Below, piece by piece: positions 26,340 to 36,456 of a stretch of 64,000 bases of DNA. Source of the stretch: Aquila chrysaetos chrysaetos (Eukaryota > Chordata > Aves > Accipitriformes > Accipitridae); assembly GCF_900496995.4 (NCBI RefSeq), contig NC_044011.1, positions 26,072,041 through 26,136,040 on the forward strand, read 5' to 3'. The notes under the pieces were generated by a model. It saw only the letters and a list, made by a program, of their open reading frames with translations. It was not told where the DNA came from and ran no database searches. The position numbers were made by a program, and so were the translations under genes. Within the stretch, counting starts at the first letter, position 1. The number at the start of each line of letters is the position of its first letter.

Positions 26340-28350
26340 TGGGTCTGTTGTACAGATGAGCAGTATATGTTCTAAGTACAGAGACATTTCTCTGGTCTAT
26401 AGGCAGCCTATATTCCACATACAGGCAGAAGAGTCCTGTACTTACTAACTGTGTGCACCACGTCTTTGCTCTGCAAAGAGAAAAGCCTCACCTCCCTTCT
26501 TTGTGTGCTTCTATAGGCAGAGTGTGCCTGATGCACAGAAAGACATCCCGCTTCAACCCCCAGTCTCCCCAGATTTCACATGCAGGTGGGTGGAAAAGCC
26601 CCGCCTCACCTGGCCCATCTCTGCTCTGTAACCAGAATACATTCTGCGTCCCAACAGGAAAGTGGTGTGCGGTGCTCTTCATGTGTATTCTCTGTACAGC
26701 AGTTTTATAGTCTGGATGGTGACAGAAAGGTATTGCCCCACCTCACCCTTCTCTTGTTTTCTATTCTCTATATAGCCAGTGTACACTGTATAAGCAGACT
26801 AAAAAGCCCTGCCTTGGCAGTATCTAGTCTATGACTAGATGGAAGAGACATGCTTTGCGTGCATGGAGTCTATCTACAGATGAAATATGGTTTGTATCTA
26901 GAGAGAAAAGCCTCACTATCTCTTTTCTGATAGACAGAGTATATCCTGATATACGCTGCATACCAAGAAAGCAAGCCTGGCTTTGCCTGTCCATGCATAG
27001 TCTTGAGGAAGAGAGTATGTAGTCTGTGTAGTGACAGAAAACTCTCCCCTTGTTGGTGTTGTGTATGCAGATGGTAGATATTAGATGTGGAGGTAGGTGA
27101 GGCACTGCTTTTCTATGTACGTGTGTTATATTTAGCCCATATATTCTCTGTGCAGACAGAAAAGCCTCTCGTCACCTTGCCTGCATATATTCCACGTACG
27201 CATAGGCTGTATTCTAAAGAAAAGACTGAAAAGCCTTCCTCTACTATCAAATATATTCTGTAGGGATTAACCAAATCCTCTCTTCAGCCCTGTGTGTATT
27301 TGGTAGCTAGGATCTCTTGTGTGTACAGACAGAAAAGCACGACTGTATGGGTCTTCTATAGTCTTGTATGGAAAGAGGCCATCTTCTGTAAGCGGAGAAG
27401 ACTTGCCTCATCTCTTTGTATCTACTCTACATATAGGTGGTGCATATTCTATATAACAGAAATACATGAGCTCTATGCCTTGCCTCTCTCTCTGTGTATG
27501 TCTGCATGTAAAGTATGTGTATTCACGTGCTTGTGTTCCAAGTCAGGACAGCATACACTCCACACACAGAGAAATGCCTTTCCTCCCTTGGCCTCAGAAT
27601 GTCTGTGTCCCATGTAGAGACACTATCTATTCAACTTAAAGACAGCAACATTCATATTCACCATAAAGACATAAAGCGTAGCTTCACCTCACGCGTCTGT
27701 CTGTTTTGGGTAGTACGTATGCAAGTGACAAATTGTATGTCTATTCTGTATGTTCTGTGTATGTGTTCTGTGTAGAGAGCGCATCTACAGAGAGAAAAAG
27801 CATGGTTGTGCTTCCTGTGTCTGTATACTTTTTTATGCGTAGATGATGTATCTTCTGAATAGAGAGAGGGGGAAAAAGCCTCAGCAATATGAGATCAGCT
27901 GAGGGTTCTCTTCCTGGAGATAGAGTATATAATGTCTGTATAGCCTGTGTTTGTGGGTATGTCTATGTATAGTCTCAAAAGACATATATTGACAAGTACC
28001 TCTATATGTCTGTCTGTATATGTTCTGTTTATACTTGCTACATGTTCTCTGTATATATTCTAAGCGCTTAAAGAGATCTAGATGGTGTCCTAGCTGCGCG
28101 TATTTTATATCTGGACAGAAATTGCCTCGCTCGGGCAATGCAGGACTTGCTCTGTGTGTAGAATATACACAATCTATGCACAATATACAGATAATGTAAA
28201 TGAAACGAAGCTAAGAAAGCTTCAGCTAAGCAAGGTGAGGTTTCTTTGTTTCTACGTAAAATACATAGTCTCTTCTTTATGCCCTGTTCACAGATGCAAA
28301 AGCTTCAGCCAGACTCTTCCGAGTGTAGACAGCAAACATACTGTTGAGTT
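26340..28350. repeat. Degenerate irregular tandem array with an AGAAAAGCCT box
   Basis: A box close to AGAAAAGCCTC recurs at about 26479, 26594, 26799, 26903, 27158, 27228, 27331, 27793 and 27871, and more weakly elsewhere. It is often preceded by TATTCTCTGTNCAGAC-type sequence and followed by a pyrimidine-rich ACCTTGCCTNTNTGTAT-type stretch. Spacing varies from about 70 to 130 bases, so this is an old, eroded array rather than a clean satellite. It begins within about 20 bases of the end of the solo LTR. I see no gene in it. Confidence 0.65.
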
Positions 28351-28721
28351 CTAATCAACCTATAGATGCAGGGATGTAGTCCAAAACCTTTTGTCCATCT
28401 GCTGAGTCTATGCTGTCTCAATGTCTTCAAGCTTCAACCTGGGGAGCTCGGCTGAGTCTTCTGCATTGCCACAGATGTGGACTTTGTGCTGCTTGTGTAT
28501 CTCTTGGGTAGCGGGCAAACAGTGAGGGCAAGGTGAGAGTGACCAGAGGAGCAGAGAAATGGCTGCTGGGTTAAACGGGAGCTCTCCAGGTGGTCATTTG
28601 AAGGGGCAGAGGGGAATGTTTTGGTGCCTACCTTGTATCTCGGCCAGAAAGGGCCTTCTGTGAGTTGCAGTTTCTTTAAAGGCAAGAGAAGTGGGTTGTG
28701 CTCCTGTGCAGGTTCCACGCA

Positions 28722-31700
28722 TTCTATGGCGTGCATCCGGGACCAAGCACTGCTTTATGTCGTGCGTCTGGGGATGACTGCAGCTTTATGGCGTGCATCT
28801 GGGGCCAAGCGTCTCTTCATGGCGTGCGTCCGGGGCCGAGCACCGTTCTGTGGCATGTGTCTGGGGCCAAGCACTGCTTAATGTCATCCATCTGGTGCTG
28901 ATCGCAGCTTTATGGCGTGCTTCTGCGGACGAGCACCGTTCTATTGTGTTCGTCTGGGGCTGAGTGGCACTTTATGGCACACATCTGGGGCCAAGTGCCA
29001 TTCTATTCCATGCATCTGGAACCAGGCGCCCTTTTATGTCATGCGTTTGGGGTCGAGCACCGTTCTACGGCATGGGCGTGGTGCCAAGCGCTGTTCTATG
29101 GCGTGCATGTGGGGCCGAGCATCTCTTCATGGTGTGCGTTGGGGGCCAAGAGCCACCTTTTACGGCGTGCGTCTGGGGTCGAGCGCCCTTTTACGGTGTG
29201 CGTCTGGGGTCGAGCGGCTCTTTGTGGCATGCGACTGCGGCCAGCCACCATTCTATGGCGTGGATCTGGGGCCGAGCACCCTTTTATGCTGTGCGTCTGA
29301 GGCCGAGTGCCCTTCTACGTCGTGCCTCTGGGGCAGAGCATCATTATATGGTGTGCGTCTGCTGCTGAGTGTGGCTTTATGGCGCGCGTCTGCGGCCAAA
29401 CACCTCTTAATGGCGTGCGTTTGGGGCTGAGTGCCGTTCTGTGGCATGCGTCTGGAGCGAAGCACCCTTGTCTGGCGTGCCTCTGGGGCCTGGTGTGGCT
29501 TTATGGTGTGCATCTGGAGCCGAGCGCCATTATATGGTGTGAGTCTACGTCTGAGTGCCCCTTTATGGCATGTGTCTGGGGCCTAGCGCTGTTCTGTGGT
29601 GTGCGTCTGGAGCTGAGCGCTGTTTTGTGGTGTGCGCCTGGAGTCGCTCATCCTTTTATGGCGTGCGCCTAGGGCTGAGCGATGTTCTATGGTGTGTGTG
29701 CACCCTTTTATGGCATGCGTCTGCAACCCGGCGCTGTTCTATGGTGTGTTTCTGGGGCTGAGCACCCCTTTATGGTATGCATCTGGAGCCAAGCACCATT
29801 CCACGGGTGTGCGATTGGGGTCGAGCACTGCTTTATGGCGTGCATCTGTGGCCGAGCCCCCTTTTATGGCATGCGTCTGGAACCTAGCACCATTATATGG
29901 CGTATGTTGGGGTCGACCACCACTTCATGGCATGCGTCTGGAGCTGAGCGCCGTTCTATGGCGTCTGTCTGGTACCAAATGCCACTTTATGCCGTGCATC
30001 TGGGGCCGATCACCCCCTTCTATGGCTTGTGTCTGGGGCTGAGCTCTCTCTTATGGCATGAGTCCAGGGCCGAGTGCCTTTTATGACATGCAATTGGGGT
30101 TGAGTGCTGCTTTATGGGGTGTGTCTGGAGCTGAGCGCCGTTCTATGGCATGTGTCTGGAACCTAGCGCCATTCTATGGCATGCATTTGGGGTCAACCAC
30201 CACTTCATGGCATGCGTCTGGGGCCTAACGCTGTTCTATGGTGTGCGTCTGGAGCCAAGCACCATTCTGTGGTGTGTCCCAGGAGTCTAGTTCCTTTCCA
30301 TAGCGTGCATCTGGTGCCAATCACCCTTTTATGGTGTGGGTCTGTGGCCAAGTGCCATTTTATGGCGTGCGTCTGGTGCAAATTGCCCTTTTATGGTGTG
30401 CATCTGGGGCTGAGTGCCGTTTTAGGGTGTGCGTCCGAGCTGAGCGCTGTTCTATGGAGTGTGTCTGCTGCCAAGTGTGACTTTATGGCGTGTGTCTGGG
30501 GCTGAACACCCCTTTATGGTATGCATCTGTGGCACAGCGCCATTTATGGTATGCATCCGAAGCCGAGCGCTGTTCTGCGGCGTGCGTCTGGAACCAGGTG
30601 CCGTTCTATGGTATACGTCTGTGGCTGAGCGTCATTCTATGGAGCGTGTCTGGGGCTCAGCGCTGTTACGTGGCATGCGTCTGGGGACGATCGCCTCTTT
30701 ATGGCGAGCATCTGGGACTGAGCACCCTTTTATGGTGTGCATCTGGGGCTGAGTGCCATTCTATGGCACGCGTCTGGGGCCTAGCGCCATTCTATGGCGT
30801 GCATCTGGGGCCGAGCGCCCTGTTATGGCATGCGTTTGGGATCAAGTGCCCCTTTGTGGCATGCCTCTGGGACCGAACGCCATTTATAGTGTGCACCCAG
30901 AGCCGAGCACCGTTTTGTGGCGTGCGTATGGGGCCAAGCACCTCTTTATGGCAGGCGTCTGGGGTTGGGCGCCCTTTTACAGCGTGCGTCTGGAGCCAAG
31001 CACCATTCTACAGCATGCATCTGGGGCCAAGCACCACTCTGTGGCACGTGACTGCGGCCGAGCACCACATTATGGCGTGCAGTTGGGGTCGTGCACCACT
31101 TTATGGCATGCATCTGTGGCCGAGCGCCCTTTGATGGTGTGCGTCTGGAACCTAGCGCCGTTCTATGGCATATGTTGGGGTCGACCACCACTTCATGGCA
31201 TGCGCCTGGGGCCTAGCACCATTCTGTGGTGTGCATCTGGAGCCAAGCGCCGTTCTGTGGCATGCGTCTGCGGCCAAGCGCTGTTCTATGGTGTCTGTCC
31301 AGGGCCAAGAGTGCTTTTATGGTGTGTGTCTAGGGCCAAGCGCCATTCTATGTGGTGCGTCCAGGCTGAGCACCCTTCTATGGCGTGCATCTGCTGGTAA
31401 GTGCGACTTTATGGCGTGTGTCTGGGGCCGATCGCCTCTTTATGGTGTGCGTCTGGCACCTAGTGCCATTTATGGTGTGCATCAGGAGCCGAGCGACGTT
31501 CTGTGGCGTGCGTCTGGGGCCGAGTGCCGTTTTATGGTGTGAGCCTGGGACTGAGCGCCCTTTTCTGGCATGCATTCGGGGTCAAGTGCTGTTTGCCGGC
31601 ATGCATCTGGGGCCAAGCGGCGTTCTACGGTCGAGCACCGTTGTATGGCATACGTCTGAGGCAGAATGCCGTTCTATGGCGTGCATCTGGGGCCGAGCGC

Positions 31701-32310
31701 TGCTTTATGGCGTGCTTCTGTGGCCAAGTGCCATTCCATGGTGTTTTTCTGGGGCTGAGCGCCCTCTTATGGCGTGCGTCCCGGTCCGAGCGCCACTTTA
31801 TGGTCTTCATCTGGGGCCAACAGCCCTTTTATGGCGTGTGTCTAGGGCGCAACGGCATTCTATGATGTGCATCTGGGGCCAACCATTGTTCTATGGCATG
31901 TGTCTGCTGCCAAGTGCAGCTTTATGCACGAGTCTGGGGCCGAGCACCCATTTCTGGCATGCGTCTAGAGCCGAGCACCATTCTATGGCCTGCGTCTATG
32001 GCTGAGTGCCATTTTATTGTGTGCATCTGGGGCCAAGCACCATTACATGGCGTGTGTCTGGGCCAAGTGCCACTTTGTCATTTGTCTCGGGCCGAGCGCA
32101 ATTTTATGACGTGTCTGGGGCCTAGCGCCGCTTTATGGCATGCGTCTGGGGCAGAGCGCCATTCTACGGTTGTCCATCTGGGGCCAAGCACCCTTTTATG
32201 GCATGCATGTGGGGCCAATCGCCATTCTACGGCGTGCGTCAGGATCCGAGCACCTTTCTATAGCATGCGTCTGGGGCCGAGCGCCATTCTGTGGCGTGTG
32301 TTCAGGAGGT
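28722..32310. repeat. 31-bp satellite, main block, roughly 115 units
   Basis: Head-to-tail units of 31 bases (occasionally 30 or 32) share a frame of ATGGCGTGCGTCTGGGGC, then CGAGCGCCGTTCT, with frequent CG to TG or CA changes. The composition is GC- and CpG-rich between AT-rich flanks. Because 31 is one more than a multiple of three, every plus frame encodes the same 31-residue cycle (MACVWGRAPFYGVRL..., then GPSAVLWRASGAERRS-like), which explains the frames of up to about 215 codons. Units with GCTGAG or CCTAG introduce stops, so no frame is maintained over the block. Shared variant units recur at a distance, indicating higher-order duplication. It does not match the 41-42 bp microchromosomal repeat of chicken as I remember it. 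Confidence 0.95.
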
Positions 32311-32893
32311 CTGCACATAAGGGCTTTTTTCGAGTGTTTCACCTTTTTGTCTTTTGACAGCCTTTTACGGTTTCACTGTTTTCTGGAATGCTACAACACA
32401 TGGCATTATTGGAATGCGTCACTGCACCATCCCAGAGGAGTGCTTAAGCTTGCTGTCCCAGAGGAATGTAACCCCATTTGGTTTATTTGGGAGTCCTGCA
32501 CCTTGGGGGTTTTGGGGGGGTCCTGCATATACTAGGATTTTTTGTAGATCTCTATTCCAAGGCTTTTTAAGAGCTCTACAGACTGGGGCTTGTTCGCAGC
32601 ACTACGCTGTTCAGATATTTTGGAGTCTTCCAGGCTGGGGGTTTTCAGAGTCCTTCATCGCTTGGGTTCTTGGGAGCTCTCCAACCCACGGCTTTTTGGG
32701 ATATCTGCACCCTGGGGTGTTTTCGGAATGCTTTTGTTTTTAGGGAGTCCCTTATGGCTGCAGTGTTTTCTGGCACCCTACAACACCTGGCATTATTAGA
32801 ATGCTTCACCCCATCGTCCTGTAGGAGTGCTATCCCACACCATCCCGGAGGATTGCTTCAGCATGTTGCCCCAGAGAAATGTATCGCCATTTT
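32311..32893. repeat. Non-satellite spacer with its own internal duplication
   Basis: About 580 bases interrupt the 31-bp array. A segment starting GTTTTCTGGAATGCTACAAC at about 32378 and running through ATGGCATTATTGGAATGC, CACCATCCCAGAGGAGTGCT and CCCAGAGGAATGTA recurs diverged near 32764-32882 (TACAACACCTGGCATTATTA ... CCCAGAGAAATGTATCGCCA). Between them lie several short repeats of the type GGGAGTCCTGCACCTTGGGG and GGGATATCTGCACCCTGGGG. No coding similarity is seen. Confidence 0.7.
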
Positions 32894-33085
32894 GGCATGC
32901 GTTTGGAGTTGAGCGCTGTTCTATGGTGTGCGTCTGGGGCCGAGTGCTGCTTTATGGCATGTGTCTGGAGCTGAGTGCCATTCTGTGGCATCCATCTGGA
33001 CCCAAACACTGCTTTATGTCGTGCATCTGGGGCCGAGCACCATTCTGTGGCGTGCGTCTGCGGCTGAGTACCATTGTATGCGTTT
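32894..33085. repeat. 31-bp satellite, second block, about 6 units
   Basis: Six units of the same 31-bp repeat and orientation resume after the spacer (TGGCATGCGTTTGGAGTTGA onward) and end near the GCGTTTTTCACGCACGTGCAG sequence. The identity of unit and orientation shows both blocks were once continuous or were duplicated together. Confidence 0.9.
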
Positions 33086-36000
33086 TTCACGCACGTGCAG
33101 AGAAGAGGTTTGTGCGTAGGACTCTGAAAAATGGGAGATGACTCAGGTTCATCTGTTCTGGACACATTCTCTTCTGGCAACACAAAGGAGTGCTATCAGA
33201 AACCAGAGACTCCAAAACACAGTTCAGAGCAGTAAGCAGTAACAGTCACCAGCTGTTCCCTAGAGATACCCACAGAATCTGAGAGTTTCAGTGTGAAGCA
33301 GTTGAGCTAGTAGATACATGACTTCCCTCACCAAAACCAACTCCCATGCCAAAGGAGTGGGGAGCAGAAACTCAGGCTTTTTCTTTTTAAAAATGACACT
33401 TCAAGCAAAGCTCACCCTACCAAGTTCTGTGTCTTCATTTGTTAACTGGATGAAGCCATAAACAATGAAAAGAACTGAAATAAGGCAGACATGGTATAAC
33501 AGATACCTTTGCAAGAATGATAATCTTACTAATTATCACAACTATCTGAATTTCAGTAAAGTAAAAGAAGGGCCTTTCTTTTTGTAAGATGCTGAAAATC
33601 TTTGGAAGGGTCCACCCACACTAGATGAATGACCTGTCAGATGGCAAATAAAGCTCAACCTTTATTAAACTAAAGCAATGATTATTTTTTTTCTGAGATA
33701 TGCTGTGATATAAATTACTCATATGAACAAAAGAAATGGACCTACAATTGCCTCAGAATCTACTTCAAATCTATGTGCAGTTACCACCAAAACCAAAGGT
33801 GTTAGGATGGGCGCAAAGAAAACAAATTATTAATATGGTGTCTGTGAGAATACCACAGGCAGCACTTGTAATCCAAACCCTAAAAGAACGGCATAAATTA
33901 CAGAGGGCCTGGGAACAGGGATGATTAGAATGGCAATTTCATACCAAGACACACAAGTCTTTCTAAATGAGAGATGAAGTAAATACAGAGCAAACAAAAT
34001 TAAGCAACCACCTCATTTAACTCTGGAACTAAGCAGGACAGGACAGTCTCTCTTTTTCACAACCAAAAAAACATAACTATTCTTTTACACTTTGCTGACC
34101 ACCCAACACAATTAAATTCTCCACAGCAGTGACATACAAAACCACGAAAGACAGAATATTACTTATATATCAACAACTAGTTTTCACCCTTACTAGCAGG
34201 TGTCATTTTGGATAAGAAAACTGGACGGAAACAGAAGGTGAAATGCAAGAATCTTCCTGACACGTAACTGCAATTTTGCTATCAGTCTCTGAACTAGACT
34301 TTAAGTGAAGCTGAAATACTGGACAAGTAAGTTTATTGAGACACAGAAAACAATGAAAATGTGATGTGCAACACTCAAGAATACTCAGCTCCAAAAAAAA
34401 CCACTATTAGCAGATTGTCTGTGTTTTGTTACAGATACATCAGCCATCTTACAAAGTAGTAACTATTTCACCATTAACTTTAGCAGTCTTCAGAGGAGAC
34501 ATCTCTGGACATGGGAACAGATTTCAAGTCCTGTGCTTTACTTAAACTTCTAATGAGAACTTTTTAATATTAACATTTTAGCTATCTATCATGGCAACGT
34601 AGCTTCACTAAAAAAAAACTTTAAAAGTCAAACATCATCTCTCTTTCAGACCCTTACTGAAAACAGTGTTATGTCCAGTGTTTATGTCCCCAGGACACAT
34701 TAAGAACTAAGCAATCCAGATAACACTTCATCTCCTACAACAAACTTGCACTGGTGCTAGTTAGAAGAGACACGTTGTTGACTGTGCATATTTGATAGAA
34801 AGCTAATGGCATGAACAAGTTACCCATTACCTTTCTTGTGATGCATTCATTATCGTCTTCTCCAAGGCCTCTTTGAAAGCTGAACTTGGGTGGGAGGGCA
34901 GATAGTTACAAAAATATTGGTTTAAGCCAAAAATCCATACTTGCAGTGCACTAGCACGTTTCCAGGTACCAGCTAAACAGCAGGACTGTTTCAGTCTGAC
35001 TCATATCCTCATTCCCTTCAAGTCTCCATAGGCAAGTCTCTCTCTTCAGTCAGCACCATGGGCTCTTAGTTCAAATTCTAAGATCTCCAGAGTAGAGACT
35101 CTGCCATGGAAAGCACACAGATAAAGTAATGATTACAATAGGCTACACACAACCAACTTCAAAAAAAGAAAAAGAAAAAAAGCAAAAAAAAGCCCAAACA
35201 AACCCAGACACACTACTAATTGTTATCTCCATACTAATCATGGCAGAGGAGCACAGTGCATGAGTCCATCCCTGCTTGCCAAGTTGCAAATGCTTGTCCA
35301 AAATAGCATCTGAAAACAATCTGCAGTCATTCTCTATAAAAATACTTCCCTGTCAGCTCAGCAGCAATGGGAAAGCCTTGAATTAGACTATTCCCCCTGC
35401 ACAAATACCTTTTGTATAGATTAAAAGAACTGCTAAGACCTCTATCTCTTCAGAATTTTTCCATATGCTTCTTTGGAGACAGAAGTCACTTCTAATTGTT
35501 CATCCACTTGGCAGGTTTTTCCATCTTTCACACTGTGCCCTTGGAGTAACCTTACCAAGTGAGGAAAAGCATACCCATTAGACACATGCAGACACTGCAA
35601 AGAATTAATACAGAAAATAGTTTTATTTTCCACTCCAAGAGATCTCAATAGCAACATTTCAAACTCATCAGAAATGAGCTTTAAAATAAAATACAAGACT
35701 GCAAGGTAAAGCATACATCCAGCCCTCAAAAAGAGCTGGAGACTTCTTCAGGCAAGATGTGCTTCCTAAAAAATACTGCTGAAGGCAAAAATCCATTTAC
35801 ATTTAATATTACCACATTTGGTTTTGCAGTTCTGCAAATAAAGATTTTCTCTTCCAAAGAAACTCCTCCTGATACCGAGAGGCTTTCCCTAAACAAGGAT
35901 TTGAGGACTCTGTCTTATGACAATATTTTACAGTAAAAACATCTGAAACACTAGTAGGCATCTTCCACCTCTCCTAAAAACCAAAGAGAGAAAAGCAACG

Positions 36001-36137
36001 CCTTAGGACATCCAAAAAAAGCGAGGCGAGCTAACAAATGGCACAGGGTGTGGATCAGCAGGGTTCCACTGGATCACTGCCATGCTGCTTTTCAAGCATA
36101 TCAGGATTCAAGTTCATTTCGGTGCAGTGCAAGAAAG
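33086..36137. other. THUMPD2 3' flank and probable 3' untranslated region
   Basis: No coding exon is recognised. On the minus strand the THUMPD2 3' untranslated region must begin at 36137; a candidate AATAAA polyadenylation signal lies at 35622-35627 and another at 33661-33666. An A-rich stretch at 35161-35208 could be a retroposon tail. The true transcript end cannot be fixed from sequence alone. Confidence 0.5.
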
Positions 36138-36456
36138 CTACTGATTCCCAGCAGAAGAGATCTTCCTGTATTTGTATATGAAAGCATCTGTCTTTCCAAG
36201 ACTAACTTCATAGACGCCATCTGGCACCAGAGACCCAAAACGTGTCTGTCTGCTGCTGAGAAAGGATTCTTCAATACCGTTCACCAAGGAGGATGAATTC
36301 CCATCAACATTCAGGGCTTTTGCAGTGGTGGTTTCACTTGCGCCATCAGAAATGGCATTAGGAGAGTCATTTTCAGCATGCTTGGTAATGCCATCCATGC
36401 ACTTATGGAGATCTTGGCTCAGCAACAATACAATAGTGCCTCCAACACGAAGTACT
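36138..36456 (-). CDS. THUMPD2: THUMPD2 coding exon 10 with stop
   Basis: 319 bases, completing R then VLRVGGTIVLLLSQDLHKCM and ending in RFGSLVPDGVYEVSLGKTDA, FIYKYRKISSAGNQ and TAG at 36140-36138. The FGSLVP...YxVSLGKTDAFI end matches the human C-terminus. Confidence 0.95.

Noticed and set aside
28722-32310. Possible CRISPR-like or zinc-finger-like repeat structure
   Set aside because: Units are contiguous without unique spacers, and the peptide lacks any Cys/His zinc-finger spacing.
28912-32357. Long open frames (up to about 215 codons) over the 31-bp array on both strands
   Set aside because: They follow from a 31-base period with few stop triplets. All frames give the same peptide, stops arise at decayed CpG sites, and no frame runs through the block.
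33736-33924. 62-codon plus-strand frame MDLQLPQNLLQIYVQLPP...
   Set aside because: No recognised family, no splice context, and it lies in the THUMPD2 3' flank. Too short to support as a gene.
35442-35729. 95-codon minus-strand frame after the THUMPD2 stop
   Set aside because: It falls in the probable THUMPD2 3' untranslated region and has no conserved motif I recognise.
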